From positions 496,001-560,000 of the forward strand of contig NZ_CP049199.1 in NCBI RefSeq assembly GCF_011045195.1: a DNA stretch of 64,000 bases, given 5' to 3'. The notes beneath the pieces were generated by a model. It worked only from the letters and a program-made list of their open reading frames with translations. It did not search any database and was not told the DNA's origin. Every line of letters begins with the position of its first letter. Position 1 is the first letter of the stretch. This DNA comes from Caulobacter soli (GTDB lineage Bacteria; Pseudomonadota; Alphaproteobacteria; Caulobacterales; Caulobacteraceae). The position numbers were made by a program, and so were the translations under genes. Positions 42,680 through 51,939 of the stretch are shown piece after piece.

Positions 42680-44410
42680 CTAAAGCCCCTTGGCCACGCC
42701 TTCACGCCGCGGATCGGCCCCGCCTTCCAACACGCCGCCTTCGCGCACGATCACGCCGTGCAGGCCCGAGGTCTCGTTCTGGCCGGTCTTGATCGCCACG
42801 CCGCGCGCCTGCAGGGCCGCCGTCATCTCCGGCCCGAACTTCTCGACGTCGGCCGAGAAGCTGTCGCCGCGCGCCACCATGTTGGGCAGGTTGATCGCCT
42901 GCTGCATGGTCAGGCCCCAGTCGAACACCCCGACCATGGCCTTCAGATTGTAGGACAGGATCGCCGAGCCGCCCGGCGAGCCGACGGCGGCCAGGAACTT
43001 GCCGTCCTTGAGCACGATGATCGGCACCATCGACGAGCGCGGCCGCTTGCCGCCCGCCACCGCGTTGGCGCCTGGCGCGCCGTCGCCGTCACGCGGGTCG
43101 AAATTGAAGTCGGTCAGCTGGTTGTTGAGGAAAAAGCCGCCGACCATCCGGCCCGAGCCGAACACGCTCTCGACCGTGGTGGTCATCGACAGCACGTTGC
43201 CCATCGGATCGACGATGACCATGTGGGTCGTGCCGTGCGGCTCCTGGGTGCTGTCGGGGCCGACCACGGGCGCGCCCTTGGGCCGGCCGAACGTCGGGAC
43301 CGGACCGGCGCTCGTGCCGATCAGCTTGGCGCGCTCGGCCACATAGGCCGGGTCCAGCAGGCCCTCGACCGGCACCTTCACGAACGACGGATCGCCCACA
43401 TAGCGGTCGCGGTCGGCGTACATCACCCGCTCGGCCTCGGCCAGCTGGGTCCAGGCCACCGGATCGTTCGGGCCGCGCTTGGCGATGTCGGTGTGGTCCA
43501 GCATCAGCAAGGCCTGGATCAGCGACACGCCGCTCGACGACGGATTGGGCACGCAGACGGTGTAGACCTGCCAAGGCCGGCACAGGGCGTCGGCCGAGCG
43601 CGGCTTGTAGGCCTTCAGGTCCGCCAGGGTCATGCTGGAGGGCAGGTCGCCCTGGTGCAGGCGGTCGACGATCTTCTGGGCCAGGGGGCCCTCGTAGAGG
43701 GCGCTGGGGCCCTTGGCGGCCAGGTCGCGCAGGGTGGCGGCGTAGGCGGGGTTCTTCAAAGTGTCGCCGGCCTGGTAGAGCTGGCCGTTGGGCTTGGTGA
43801 AATAGGCGATCACGTCCGGGGCGACGTTCTGCGGCACGCGCGGGCTGTTGATCATGCCGGCCAGGCGCGGGCTCACGGTGAAGCCGCCGTCGGCCAGGCC
43901 CTCGGCGTCCTTGAACAATGTGTTCCAGGCGGCCTTGCCGTGCTCCTTCTGGGCCTGGGCCAGCATGCCCACGGCGCCCGGCACGCCCGTCGAACGACCG
44001 GAAAGGACCGCGGTAACGAAGTTCAGCGGCTTGCCGTCGGGGCCCATGAACAGCTGCGGCGTCGCCGCCTGCGGGGCCTTCTCGCGGCCGTCATAGGCGG
44101 TCACCTTGCCGGTCTTGGCGTCGTAGAACACCATGAACGATCCGCCGCCCAGGCCCGAGCTCTGCGGCTCGACCAGGCCCAGCACCGCCTGCACCGCCAC
44201 CGCCGCGTCCACCGCGCTGCCGCCGTCGCGCAGCACCCGCAGGCCCGCCTCGACCGCCAGCGGATTGGCCGCCGCCACCATGCCGCTGGGCTTGTAGGCC
44301 GGCGCCGAGGCGGAGGCGGCCGCCGGCGGTTCGGCCTGGACCGGAAGGGCGGCGCAGCCGGCGAGCAGGGCGGCGAGCATGACGGCGTTTAGGGGAGCGA
44401 CCAGACGCAT
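42680..44410 (-). CDS. ggt: Gamma-glutamyltransferase, lipoprotein signal
   Basis: A 576-residue exported Ntn-hydrolase that cleaves the gamma-glutamyl bond of glutathione in the periplasm. The N-terminus MRLVAPLNAVMLAALLAGCAA is a lipoprotein signal with LAGC lipobox. The self-cleavage site is EPHGTTHMVIVD, whose first Thr is the nucleophile of the small subunit. The substrate loops GSGRMVGGFFLNNQLTDF and RPRSSMVP are present. The start at 44410 is preferred over a longer unrelated reading. Confidence 0.94.
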   Translation of the reverse strand: MRLVAPLNAVMLAALLAGCAALPVQAEPPAAASASAPAYKPSGMVAAANPLAVEAGLRVLRDGGSAVDAAVAVQAVLGLVEPQSSGLGGGSFMVFYDAKTGKVTAYDGREKAPQAATPQLFMGPDGKPLNFVTAVLSGRSTGVPGAVGMLAQAQKEHGKAAWNTLFKDAEGLADGGFTVSPRLAGMINSPRVPQNVAPDVIAYFTKPNGQLYQAGDTLKNPAYAATLRDLAAKGPSALYEGPLAQKIVDRLHQGDLPSSMTLADLKAYKPRSADALCRPWQVYTVCVPNPSSSGVSLIQALLMLDHTDIAKRGPNDPVAWTQLAEAERVMYADRDRYVGDPSFVKVPVEGLLDPAYVAERAKLIGTSAGPVPTFGRPKGAPVVGPDSTQEPHGTTHMVIVDPMGNVLSMTTTVESVFGSGRMVGGFFLNNQLTDFNFDPRDGDGAPGANAVAGGKRPRSSMVPIIVLKDGKFLAAVGSPGGSAILSYNLKAMVGVFDWGLTMQQAINLPNMVARGDSFSADVEKFGPEMTAALQARGVAIKTGQNETSGLHGVIVREGGVLEGGADPRREGVAKGL

Positions 44411-44571
44411 GGCGAACTTTCGACAAGGGGCTCGAACGTGAACGGCGATCGCGCCGTCGCGATCCGCGCACGGCCAAGGTCGTCCTCGTCTCAAAAGGGG
44501 AGCGGAGCCTTGCGGGTCAAGGCCTGGAAGCGCTTCTCCCCAAACTTCGCGCATTCTGCATCAAAAGGCGC

Positions 44572-44600
44572 TTGCGTCCCCGGATGGTCCGGGCTATCTC
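44572..44600 (+). promoter_or_regulatory. Housekeeping-sigma promoter of tRNA-Arg
   Basis: TTGCGTC is followed by 14 bases and GCTATCTC, close to the Caulobacter sigma-73 consensus TTGACGS, 10-14 bases, GCTANAWC. The -10 element ends 24 bp before the tRNA, a sensible distance. Confidence 0.65.
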
Positions 44601-44624
44601 CCCCGCCTCGCCGAAAGGCAATGC

Positions 44625-44701
44625 GCGCCCGTAGCTCAGCTGGATAGAGCATCAGACTACGAATCTGAGGGTCGGACGTTCGAATCGTTCCGGGCGCGCC
44701 A
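44625..44701 (+). tRNA. tRNA-Arg(ACG)
   Basis: A full cloverleaf of 77 bases including encoded CCA. The acceptor arms GCGCCCG and CGGGCGC pair. The D-arm is AGCTCAGCTGGATAGAGC. The anticodon stem CAGA/TCTG holds loop CTACGAA with anticodon ACG. The T-arm is GGACGTTCGAATCGTTCC. ACG is read as ICG and decodes CGU, CGC and CGA. It sits at the boundary between repeat-rich and repeat-free DNA. Confidence 0.97.
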
Positions 44702-44805
44702 TTTCTTCCAATCACTTAGCTCCCACGAGCGCCGTGATTTGGGGTCTGATTTACAATCATTTCCAAGTCGATCTACACGACCCGTTCGCGGGGCGTCTCT
44801 GACGC

Positions 44806-45154
44806 GTGGGCGCTGCTACGGTTGTGCCTCACATCGTTTTGTCGCGGGCAAAGCGCGCTTCCCTCGCTTATCCGCCGACGTTCGCGGAGCTCCTGTCAGG
44901 CATTAGATCTGGCGATCTCCTGTTCGTACCGGGGCAGGTTGGCGGCCGCGGCGACGGCGCGCCGGAGCCTGACTTCGAGGCTCAGGTACGCTTGGCGTTC
45001 GCCAATATCGAGGCGACCCTCAAGGAGGCTGGAGGCGCCTTATCCAAACTGGACGGTGGTCGGCGTGACTGGGCTGGCCGGCTTCGATTTCGAGATCAAG
45101 GTCATTGCCGCATTCCTCAATAGCAAGATGGCGCGCCGACAAAGAACGGCATGA
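44806..45154 (+). pseudogene. RidA/YjgF-family protein, internally deleted and frameshifted
   Basis: One frame encodes the front of a RidA-like protein: SGDLLFVPGQVGG, DFEAQVRLAFANIEATLKEAGG. Near 45031-45041 the match moves to another frame, which gives YPNWTVVGVTGLAGFDFEIKVIA, the usual C-terminal block. The roughly 40-residue middle of the family (the part between the AFANIEA helix and the closing strand) is absent. The gene is therefore a deletion remnant. Intact members hydrolyse reactive enamines/imines. The reading before 44840 and after 45115 is unlike the family. Flanking stretches 44702-44805 and 45155-45290 hold no gene I can support and are less GC-rich than usual. Confidence 0.75.
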
Positions 45155-45290
45155 GCTCGGGCGTTCGTCATCCAGGTCGCTCGGAACTCGGCCTTGTCGT
45201 CTTTCGACTGATTTGATGCGTTTTGCGCATTGGCCTGAATACGCCTTCGCGGCCTACCCCAGACGACGTGGAATGTAGCGCGGAGGCGAC

Positions 45291-46571
45291 GTGACCAACC
45301 AGCAGGCCCGGGAGGCCTTGAGGGCGCTGTTCGACGCCGCGGTGGCGGCCGCCTCGCCAGCGCTGTGCGTACCGCCGCACCTGCCGCCGCCGCCGAAGGG
45401 GCGTACGATCGTGATTGGGGCGGGAAAGGCCGCGGCCGCCATGGCCGCGGCGGTCGAGGCCCACTGGGACGGACCCCTCGATGGGCTGGTTGTCACGCGT
45501 TACGGCCACGGGATCGCGTGTCGGCGCATCCTTGTTGTCGAGGCCGCCCATCCCGTCGCCGACGAGGCTGGCATGGCCGCGACCGCGGCCATGATGGACA
45601 TGCTGCGCGGCCTGACCGCTGACGACCTGGTGCTGTGCCTGCTGTCGGGCGGCGGTTCGGCGCTGCTGGCCGCGCCCGCGCCCGGTCTGACCTTGGCGGA
45701 CAAGCAGGAGATCACTCGGGCCCTGCTGCGCAGCGGCGCGCCGATCGACGAGATCAACTGCGTCCGCAAGCACCTGTCGGCGGTGAAGGGCGGACGGCTG
45801 GCGCAGATGGCCGCGCCGGCTCGGATGGTGACGCTGGCGATTTCCGACGTGCCCGGCGACGATGTCTCGGTGATCGCCTCGGGCCCGACCACGCCCGATC
45901 ACACCACGCGCATGATGGCGCTGGCCATCCTCGACCGACGCCAGATCACCATCCCTGATCATGTGCGGGCCTGGCTGGAGGACGTTCGCAGCGAAACGCC
46001 CAAGCAGGTTCCGCCGAGTGAGACCGTGATTGTGGCGCGTCCGCGCGATGCGCTGGAGGCGGCGGCGCGCGAGGCCCGCAGGCGAGGGCTAAGTCCCGTC
46101 GTGCTGGGCGACGCGATCGAGGGCGAGGCGTGCGTGGTGGCGGCCGAACAGGCGGGCTTGGCCCTGGAGGTGGCGGCAGGCCGCTTCGCGATCAGCGCGC
46201 CGTGCGTCCTGCTGTCGGGCGGGGAGACGACCGTTACGGTGCGCGGGCGAGGGCGGGGCGGCCGCAACGCCGAATACCTGCTGGCTCTGGCGGTGGCGCT
46301 GCAAGGCGAGGCTGGAATCCACGCCCTGGCGGCCGATACCGACGGCATCGACGGTTCCGAGCACAACGCCGGCGCGCTGCTGTCGCCCGATAGTCTGGCG
46401 CGGGCCACCGCCCTTGGCCTGAACCCCGCCTGGCGTCTGGCCGACAATGACGGCTTCGGCGTCTTCGAGGCCCTGGACGACCTTGTGATCACCGGCCCGA
46501 CCCTCACCAACGTCAATGACTTCCGGGCGATCCTGATCGACGCCCCGCCTTCTTCGGAGCACCTCGCATGA
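45291..46571 (+). CDS. ttuD: Glycerate 2-kinase (MOFRL/TtuD family)
   Basis: A 426-residue two-domain protein: the N-terminal glycerate kinase fold has GRTIVIGAGKAAAAMAAAVE, CLLSGGGSALLAAPAPGLTL and INCVRKHLSAVKGGRLAQ. The C-terminal MOFRL domain has LLSGGETTVTVRGRGRGGRNAEYLLALA and DGIDGSEHNAGALL. It would phosphorylate D-glycerate to 2-phosphoglycerate; older names call it hydroxypyruvate reductase. It overlaps ttuC by four bases, so it forms a tartrate-to-glycolysis module with that gene. Confidence 0.93.
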   Translation: MTNQQAREALRALFDAAVAAASPALCVPPHLPPPPKGRTIVIGAGKAAAAMAAAVEAHWDGPLDGLVVTRYGHGIACRRILVVEAAHPVADEAGMAATAAMMDMLRGLTADDLVLCLLSGGGSALLAAPAPGLTLADKQEITRALLRSGAPIDEINCVRKHLSAVKGGRLAQMAAPARMVTLAISDVPGDDVSVIASGPTTPDHTTRMMALAILDRRQITIPDHVRAWLEDVRSETPKQVPPSETVIVARPRDALEAAAREARRRGLSPVVLGDAIEGEACVVAAEQAGLALEVAAGRFAISAPCVLLSGGETTVTVRGRGRGGRNAEYLLALAVALQGEAGIHALAADTDGIDGSEHNAGALLSPDSLARATALGLNPAWRLADNDGFGVFEALDDLVITGPTLTNVNDFRAILIDAPPSSEHLA

Positions 46572-47692
46572 CCAAGCAGCGCCAATACCGGATCGCGGTG
46601 ATCCCGGGCGATGGGATCGGCAAGGAGGTGGTCCCCGAAGGGTTGCGCGTGCTGGAAGCCGTGTCGGCGCGGTTCGGCTGCCAGTTCGCTTTCGACCACT
46701 TCGACTTCGCCTCATGCGACTACTATCTCAAGCACGGCGTGATGATGCCGTCCGACTGGAAGGCCAGGATCGGCGGGCACGACGCCATCTTCTTCGGCGC
46801 CGTCGGCTGGCCTGAAACCGTGCCCGACCATGTCTCGCTCTGGGGATCGCTGATCCAGTTCCGGCGCGAGTTCGACCAGTACGTCAACCTGCGTCCGGTC
46901 AAGCTGATGCCCGGCGTACCCAGCCCGCTGGCAGGGCGAAAGCCGGGCGATATCGACTTCTACGTGGTGCGCGAGAACACCGAGGGGGAATATTCCTCGA
47001 TCGGCGGGCGGATCTTCCCCGACACCGAGCGCGAGGTGGTGGTCCAGGAGACGGTCATGACCCGCGTGGGCGTCGACCGGATCCTGAAATACGCCTTCGA
47101 CCTGGCGGCGCGGCGCGACAAGAAGCACCTGACCTCGGCCACCAAATCCAACGGCATCTCGATCACCATGCCCTACTGGGACGAGCGGGTTGAAGCCATG
47201 GCGCCGAACTATCCGCAGGTGCGCTGGGACAAGTATCACATCGACATTCTGACGGCGCATTTCGTGCAACATCCCGACTGGTTTGACGTGGTGGTGGCCT
47301 CCAATCTGTTCGGCGACATCCTGTCGGACCTGGGACCGGCCTGCACCGGCACGATCGGGATCGCACCCGCGGGCAACATCAATCCCGAGCGGGCCTTCCC
47401 GTCTCTGTTCGAGCCCGTGCATGGTTCGGCGCCGGACATCGCCGGTCTGGGCGTAGCCAATCCGGTGGGGCAGATTTGGTCGGCGGCCTTGATGTTGGAC
47501 CACCTGGGAGAGTCTGAGGCCGCGGCGGCCGTCCTGGCGGCGATCGAAGCGGTCCTGGCCCAGCCCGAGCTGCGCACCCGCGATCTCGGCGGTCCGTTGG
47601 GCACCGAGGCCTGCGGTCGGGCCATCGCCGAGGCGGTGGCTCGACCTGGCAGTCCGCCAAGCGCGGCGCTGAAGTTGAATTCGAATATTTAA
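46568..47692 (+). CDS. ttuC: Tartrate dehydrogenase/decarboxylase
   Basis: A 374-residue NAD- and Mn-dependent beta-hydroxyacid oxidative decarboxylase of the isopropylmalate/isocitrate dehydrogenase fold. Family blocks: IAVIPGDGIGKEVVPEG, QYVNLRPVKLMPGVPSPL, VVRENTEGEYSSIGG, SNLFGDILSDLGPACTGTIGIAPAGNINPE and FEPVHGSAPDIAG. The WGSLIQFRREFDQY and SIGGR details match tartrate dehydrogenase rather than LeuB. meso-Tartrate would yield D-glycerate for the upstream kinase. Codons near the 3' end are AT-rich (AATTCGAATATTTAA). Confidence 0.92.
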   Translation: MTKQRQYRIAVIPGDGIGKEVVPEGLRVLEAVSARFGCQFAFDHFDFASCDYYLKHGVMMPSDWKARIGGHDAIFFGAVGWPETVPDHVSLWGSLIQFRREFDQYVNLRPVKLMPGVPSPLAGRKPGDIDFYVVRENTEGEYSSIGGRIFPDTEREVVVQETVMTRVGVDRILKYAFDLAARRDKKHLTSATKSNGISITMPYWDERVEAMAPNYPQVRWDKYHIDILTAHFVQHPDWFDVVVASNLFGDILSDLGPACTGTIGIAPAGNINPERAFPSLFEPVHGSAPDIAGLGVANPVGQIWSAALMLDHLGESEAAAAVLAAIEAVLAQPELRTRDLGGPLGTEACGRAIAEAVARPGSPPSAALKLNSNI

Positions 47693-47752
47693 ATTTAGGA
47701 TGCAAAACTGAGAGGGTGATCTCCGAAGGGTGACGTCATGGGCGTATTCCAA

Positions 47753-47773
47753 GCGCTCGGATGTCCCGAGCGC
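47753..47773. other. Small hairpin in the mipA leader
   Basis: GCGCTCGG and CCGAGCGC pair with a five-base loop, 20 bp upstream of the MipA/OmpV-family ATG. It could separate expression of ttuDC from the outer-membrane gene or simply be a leader structure. There is no T-tract. Confidence 0.4.
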
Positions 47774-47792
47774 GCGTCGCTAGGAGATATCG

Positions 47793-48590
47793 ATGCGGCT
47801 TCTACCCATGGGCTCCCTGCTCGCCTTCCTGCCGCTGCTCGCCACGCCCGCCGTGGCCAGGGAAGAGGAGCGCGCCTGGTCGGGGAACATCGCCGTCGGG
47901 GCTGGCATGCGGCCGGACTATCTCGGCTCAGACGACCTGGAGGCCACGCCCTATGTCGCCGGCCGCATCAACTACGGTAAGTTCTATCTCGACTTCCAGG
48001 GCGAGCAGGTCCGCCTCAACGTCTCGCCGTTCGAGGGCCTGGCCTTCGGCCCGATGATCGACGTCGAGAACAAGCGTGACGACGGGGTGAAGAGCCCGCT
48101 GGTGGCCAAGCTGCCGCAAATCGACGACGCGCTGGAGGCCGGCGGCTTCGTGGCCTATTCGCGCCGCGCGATCTTCTCCGACCGTGACGAACTGACGGTC
48201 ATGGCCAACTACCTGGCTGACACGTCCGACACCTTCGACGGCGGGGTAGGGGCGGTCAGCATCAGCTATGGACGTCGCCTGAACGGGCGCTGGTCGGTCG
48301 GCGGCTCGGCCAAGCTCGACATCGTCGACAAGAAATACGCCCAGACCTATTTCGGCGTCACCTCGTCCCAGTCGGCGGTCAGCGGCCTGCCAGCCTATGA
48401 CCTGAAGGGGGGAGTGCGCGACGTCGCCCTGAGCGTGAAGGTCGGCTACGCCTTGAGCGACCATTGGAACCTGCAGGTCCTGGGCGGCTACAAGCGCCTG
48501 ACCGGCGACTTCGCCGACAGTCCGCTGGTCAAGGGGGAGGGCAGCGCCGACCAGTTCAGCGCCGCCATCGCCATCGGCTATCGCTTCTAG
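47793..48590 (+). CDS. MipA/OmpV-family outer-membrane protein
   Basis: A 265-residue protein with a signal peptide (GSLLAFLPLLATPAVA) and a beta-barrel rich in alternating aromatic and polar residues: GNIAVGAGMRPDYLGSDD, GFVAYSRRAIFSDRDELTV, SYGRRLNGRWSVGGSAKLD and the terminal AAIAIGYRF with C-terminal Phe. This is the MipA/OmpV pattern. GGAG (TAGGAGATATCG) precedes the ATG. It probably acts as a porin or scaffold, and a role in tartrate entry is only suggested by position. Confidence 0.88.
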   Translation: MRLLPMGSLLAFLPLLATPAVAREEERAWSGNIAVGAGMRPDYLGSDDLEATPYVAGRINYGKFYLDFQGEQVRLNVSPFEGLAFGPMIDVENKRDDGVKSPLVAKLPQIDDALEAGGFVAYSRRAIFSDRDELTVMANYLADTSDTFDGGVGAVSISYGRRLNGRWSVGGSAKLDIVDKKYAQTYFGVTSSQSAVSGLPAYDLKGGVRDVALSVKVGYALSDHWNLQVLGGYKRLTGDFADSPLVKGEGSADQFSAAIAIGYRF

Positions 48591-48658
48591 GCGCGAGCTC
48601 GATATCCCGTGGAGCCGCTGAGCCCAAAGTTCCGCGTGGATCCGGACGGTGTCCGGAA

Positions 48659-48698
48659 GGCCGCTAGCGCCTTCGTCCCCCCCGAAGGGCTAGCGGCC
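48659..48698. terminator. Strong intergenic hairpin between convergent genes
   Basis: The outer arms GGCCGCTAGC and GCTAGCGGCC are perfect over 10 bp, with an inner stem CCTTCG/CGAAGG and a seven-base loop (TCCCCCC). It lies between the convergent mipA-like and TonB receptor genes. It differs in sequence from the repeat families of the first 44 kb. Confidence 0.65.
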
Positions 48699-48707
48699 GG
48701 TCGGCGA

Positions 48708-50870
48708 TCAGTGCTTCCAGTTCAACGTCACGCCGAAGGTGCGCGGCGGATTATAGGCTCCGAAATTGGCGCCCAGGAAGACGGCCTGGTAGGTGCGGGT
48801 GACCTCGTTGGAGAGGTTCTTGCCCCACAGCGAGACCGACCAGTGGTCGCTGGGCGCGGTGTAGACCGCCCGGGCGTCGTAGAAGTTGGTCGGGTCGCGG
48901 CGCTCGGGACCCGTGTTGGAATTGTCATCGAAGATCATGCTCTCGTAGTGATAGTCGACGGCGAAGCGGATATTCCCGCCCCGGGCCAGCGCCAGGTCAT
49001 AGGATGGCGACAGAACCAGCTTGTGCTTGGGCGTGCGCGAGATGCGGTTGCCGGCGTAGTCGATTCCCGGCTCGGGCGAGAACTCGTCGAACTTGGCGCT
49101 GGTATAGCCATAGGCCGCCACCAGACGCGCGCCGCCGAACGGGCGCCAGGCCAGGTAGGTCTCGTAACCCTTGATCGTCGCCTTGCCGGCGTTGTCGGTG
49201 ACAACCGACAGGTCGGGCAGGGTGCGGCGGGTCTGCAGGTCGCTGTACTTCATGACGTAGACGGTGTTGTTCCAGACCAGCGTTCCGTCCAGGAACGTGC
49301 TCTTCTGGCCGACTTCGTACTGGGTGGCGTACTCGGGCTGGAAGCCGTCCGCGGCGTCCGCCGCATTGCCGGGCGTGTCCTGGAAGCCGCCGCTCTTGAA
49401 GCCGCGCGAGGCCATGGCGTAGACCAGATGGCGCTCGGCCGGCTTGAAGTTGACGCCGGCGCGCCAGGTCCAAGCCTTGTAGGTGTCCGATACCGAGACG
49501 GCGAAACGCTCATCGCCACGGAAGATCGAGTCGCCGTCCAGATTGTCGACGCGATAGTCCTTTTCGTCTTTCGAATAGCGCAGGCCGCCGATCAGCGAGA
49601 CGCGGTCATTGACTGGAACCGTCACGTCGCCGAAGGCCGCGTAGCTCTTCAGGCCCGCCGACTGGGTGTAGATTTCCGTTCCCGCGCCGCCGATGTCGAG
49701 CACCAGGGTGTCCAGGCGATCGGTGTCGCTGCGGAAGGTGTAGAGGCCAGCCACCCACTGCACCGGACTGCTGGGCAGCGACGAAAGGCGCAATTCGTGG
49801 CTGGAGAAGTCGGTCTTCTCGTCGTTGCCGCCCGAAATGCCGATGAAGTTGGTGGTGGGGTTGCCGCCATCGAAGTCGTAGGCGGCGTGATAGTCCAGGT
49901 CGCGGTACGAGCCCAGATAGGTCAGGACGCCGAACGACAGGTCCCAGTCGGCCTGCAGGCGCACGCCCCAGGTGTCCTTGTTCTGGTAACCGTCGTCGGA
50001 CCCGGCGGTGTGCTTACGATCGCGGTCTACGGTCCAGAACGCCGACATCGGGTCGGTCTCGTCCAGATCCAGGACGTGCTGGGCCGGGCCGGTCTCGCGG
50101 CTGCGCGTGCCGTCCACGGTGGCCAGCACGCGTATACGCTCGGTGGGTTCCACACGCAGGGCCAGGCGACCGCTGCGGGTGTCCTGGTCCTCGACGTCGT
50201 CGCCGGTGAAGGTGTTCTTCACGTAGCCGTCGTGGGTGCGCCAACTGGCGCTAGCCCGAACGGCGGCCTTGCCGTCGGCGAACGGGGCGTTGATCACGCC
50301 GGCGCCTTCCAGGCGGCTGTAGTTGCCGGCCGTCACCTCGGCGGCGGCGTCGAAGCCGTCGAGATCGGGCTTGTGCGAGACCACGTTGATGGCGCCGCCC
50401 ACGACGTTGCGCCCGTAGAGCGTGCCTTGGGGACCCTTCAGCACCTCGATGCGCTCGACGTCGAAGGCGTCGAAGGCCACGGCCGCCGGACGGCCCAGAT
50501 AGATTTCATCCAGGAAAACGGCCGAGCTGGGATCGCCGGCCGCGCCACGGTCGGACGAACCGATGCCGCGGATCGAGATGCGCGGCTGCGAGGCGGGAAA
50601 GGCGTCGAACTGCAGTCCTGGCGTCAGGCCGGCGACATCGTCGATCTGGCGGATGCGCGCCTGCTGCACCTGGTCGGCGCCGAAAGCGGTCACCGTCACG
50701 GGCACGTCCTGAAGGCTTTCGTTGCGCCGCTGGGCGGTGACGACGACTTCCTCGATCTGGACCGCCTCGGGGGCCGAGGCCGCCGGTGTGGTTTGAGCCA
50801 ACGCCGGCGCGGCGCCCAGAAGCGCCATCAGCGCTGGTCCATAGGTCAAGGCTTTGCGGCTGACCGCCAT
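48708..50870 (-). CDS. TonB-dependent outer-membrane receptor
   Basis: A 720-residue receptor. Signal peptide (MALLGAAPALAQ), TonB box region EEVVVTAQRR, plug domain with RISIRGIGSSDRG and VERIEVLKGPQGTLYGRNVVGGAINVVS, and a 22-strand barrel ending FGVTLNWKH. It would import a large or chelated ligand across the outer membrane. No STN domain, so no sigma-signalling arm. The promoter at 50939-50987 carries the 22-bp-phased ATCCA sites. Position beside ttuDC, GntR and CitMHS suggests a hydroxycarboxylate or its metal complex as ligand. Confidence 0.95.
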   Translation of the reverse strand: MAVSRKALTYGPALMALLGAAPALAQTTPAASAPEAVQIEEVVVTAQRRNESLQDVPVTVTAFGADQVQQARIRQIDDVAGLTPGLQFDAFPASQPRISIRGIGSSDRGAAGDPSSAVFLDEIYLGRPAAVAFDAFDVERIEVLKGPQGTLYGRNVVGGAINVVSHKPDLDGFDAAAEVTAGNYSRLEGAGVINAPFADGKAAVRASASWRTHDGYVKNTFTGDDVEDQDTRSGRLALRVEPTERIRVLATVDGTRSRETGPAQHVLDLDETDPMSAFWTVDRDRKHTAGSDDGYQNKDTWGVRLQADWDLSFGVLTYLGSYRDLDYHAAYDFDGGNPTTNFIGISGGNDEKTDFSSHELRLSSLPSSPVQWVAGLYTFRSDTDRLDTLVLDIGGAGTEIYTQSAGLKSYAAFGDVTVPVNDRVSLIGGLRYSKDEKDYRVDNLDGDSIFRGDERFAVSVSDTYKAWTWRAGVNFKPAERHLVYAMASRGFKSGGFQDTPGNAADAADGFQPEYATQYEVGQKSTFLDGTLVWNNTVYVMKYSDLQTRRTLPDLSVVTDNAGKATIKGYETYLAWRPFGGARLVAAYGYTSAKFDEFSPEPGIDYAGNRISRTPKHKLVLSPSYDLALARGGNIRFAVDYHYESMIFDDNSNTGPERRDPTNFYDARAVYTAPSDHWSVSLWGKNLSNEVTRTYQAVFLGANFGAYNPPRTFGVTLNWKH

Positions 50871-50938
50871 GTTTCAACTCCCCATTTTCGTTCTTGCGGC
50901 GGCGGTCTAGCCGCGCCGTTGACGAAACTTAGGTGAGT

Positions 50939-50987
50939 TGGATCACATCAGTCAATAAACTGGATGCAATTGATCTATGAACTGGAT
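50939..50987 (-). promoter_or_regulatory. Promoter with three GGAT/ATCC sites at 22-bp spacing
   Basis: TGGAT occurs at 50939, 50961 and 50983, exactly 22 bp apart, so on one face of the helix. On the minus strand the core is ATCCAGTTTATTGAC, with TTGACT as a plausible -35. It lies 69 bp before the receptor start. The same architecture occurs at 53539 and 61622. The rest of 50871-51022 shows nothing else. Confidence 0.65.
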
Positions 50988-51022
50988 GCCGATATGACGG
51001 ACCAAAGGGGAGGATCTCGCCG

Positions 51023-51790
51023 TCACCGTCGAATGGCGGCCGCGTGCAAACGGGTCCTGGTAGCAAGAACGTGGTCCGACATGAGACGTCCCGCCTCCAA
51101 ACTGTCCTCGGCTCGGATCGCGGCCAGGATCTTCTCGTGATCGTCCTGGGACTGGAGGATGTGATCGGGCGGCGTGACCGGCACCTGGCGAAGGCGCGGC
51201 GGGACGCACACGGCCACGGTCGGGCAAAGACGCGCGGCGTCCCCGAACAGCGGGTAGACCAACGTCATGCGGATGGCGTTGCGCAGCACGGTGTTCTGCG
51301 CCGCGTGCAGGATCTGGGCGTGGAACTGGCGGTTGATCGTGTACCATTCCAGCTCGATCGCCTCGGACCAGCGACCGGCGTCGGTCACCGCACGGCCGGC
51401 GGCGCTCAGGCGCGACAGGTTGCCAAGGGCCTCCTTGGACCATCCCAGATCCACCGAGGTGCGGGCTCCCAGACCTTCCAGCGCTGCGCGGGTGTCGATC
51501 GAATCGAAGATATCGCCCAGCGACATGGCGCGTACGGTGTAGCCGCGATTGACGCTGTAGCTGACCAGTCCCTCGGCCGAGAGCACCGCCAGGGCGCTGC
51601 GGATCGGGGTGCGCGAGACATTCATCTCGGTCGCCAGGGCTTCGGCCCGCAACCGGGCGTCGGGGGCGATCTCGCCAGTCACGATCCGCTCGCGCAGACG
51701 GGTCAGCACCGTGTGGGTCGCGGGCTCGGTGTGGGGCGTGTCCAGCCCAACCGCATCGTGACCCTGTTCCTCAACCGTCGCCGCCGTCAT
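51023..51790 (-). CDS. GntR-family (FadR-type) transcriptional regulator
   Basis: A 255-residue regulator. A winged helix (LTRLRERIVTGEIAPDARLRAEALATEMNVSRTPIRSALAVLSAEGLVSY) precedes an FCD ligand-binding domain (DIFDSIDTRAALEGLGARTS to DHEKILAAIRAEDSLEAGRLMSDHV). FCD regulators commonly sense small organic acids. It lies between the TonB receptor and the divergent CitMHS gene, and is the nearest candidate for the TGGATCCA-type sites. The ATG at 51790 is chosen, as the domain begins about 25 residues in. Confidence 0.93.
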   Translation of the reverse strand: MTAATVEEQGHDAVGLDTPHTEPATHTVLTRLRERIVTGEIAPDARLRAEALATEMNVSRTPIRSALAVLSAEGLVSYSVNRGYTVRAMSLGDIFDSIDTRAALEGLGARTSVDLGWSKEALGNLSRLSAAGRAVTDAGRWSEAIELEWYTINRQFHAQILHAAQNTVLRNAIRMTLVYPLFGDAARLCPTVAVCVPPRLRQVPVTPPDHILQSQDDHEKILAAIRAEDSLEAGRLMSDHVLATRTRLHAAAIRR

Positions 51791-51939
51791 GTCCGTCCTC
51801 TGATCGAAGTGCGCGCGCTCTGCGGCGGGCGCCCTTCTCCTTACACCGCTCGCGCCAGGACCGCGCAAGTCACTCCATGCAACCGCCATATCCGAGCTTG
51901 CACGCCCGGTCGGCCCTTCCTGATCTCGGAGACCGCCTC

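Noticed and set aside
44625..44701. tRNA-Arg as a proven attachment site
   Set aside because: No second copy of the tRNA 3' end and no integrase are visible inside the window. Kept only as a hypothesis.
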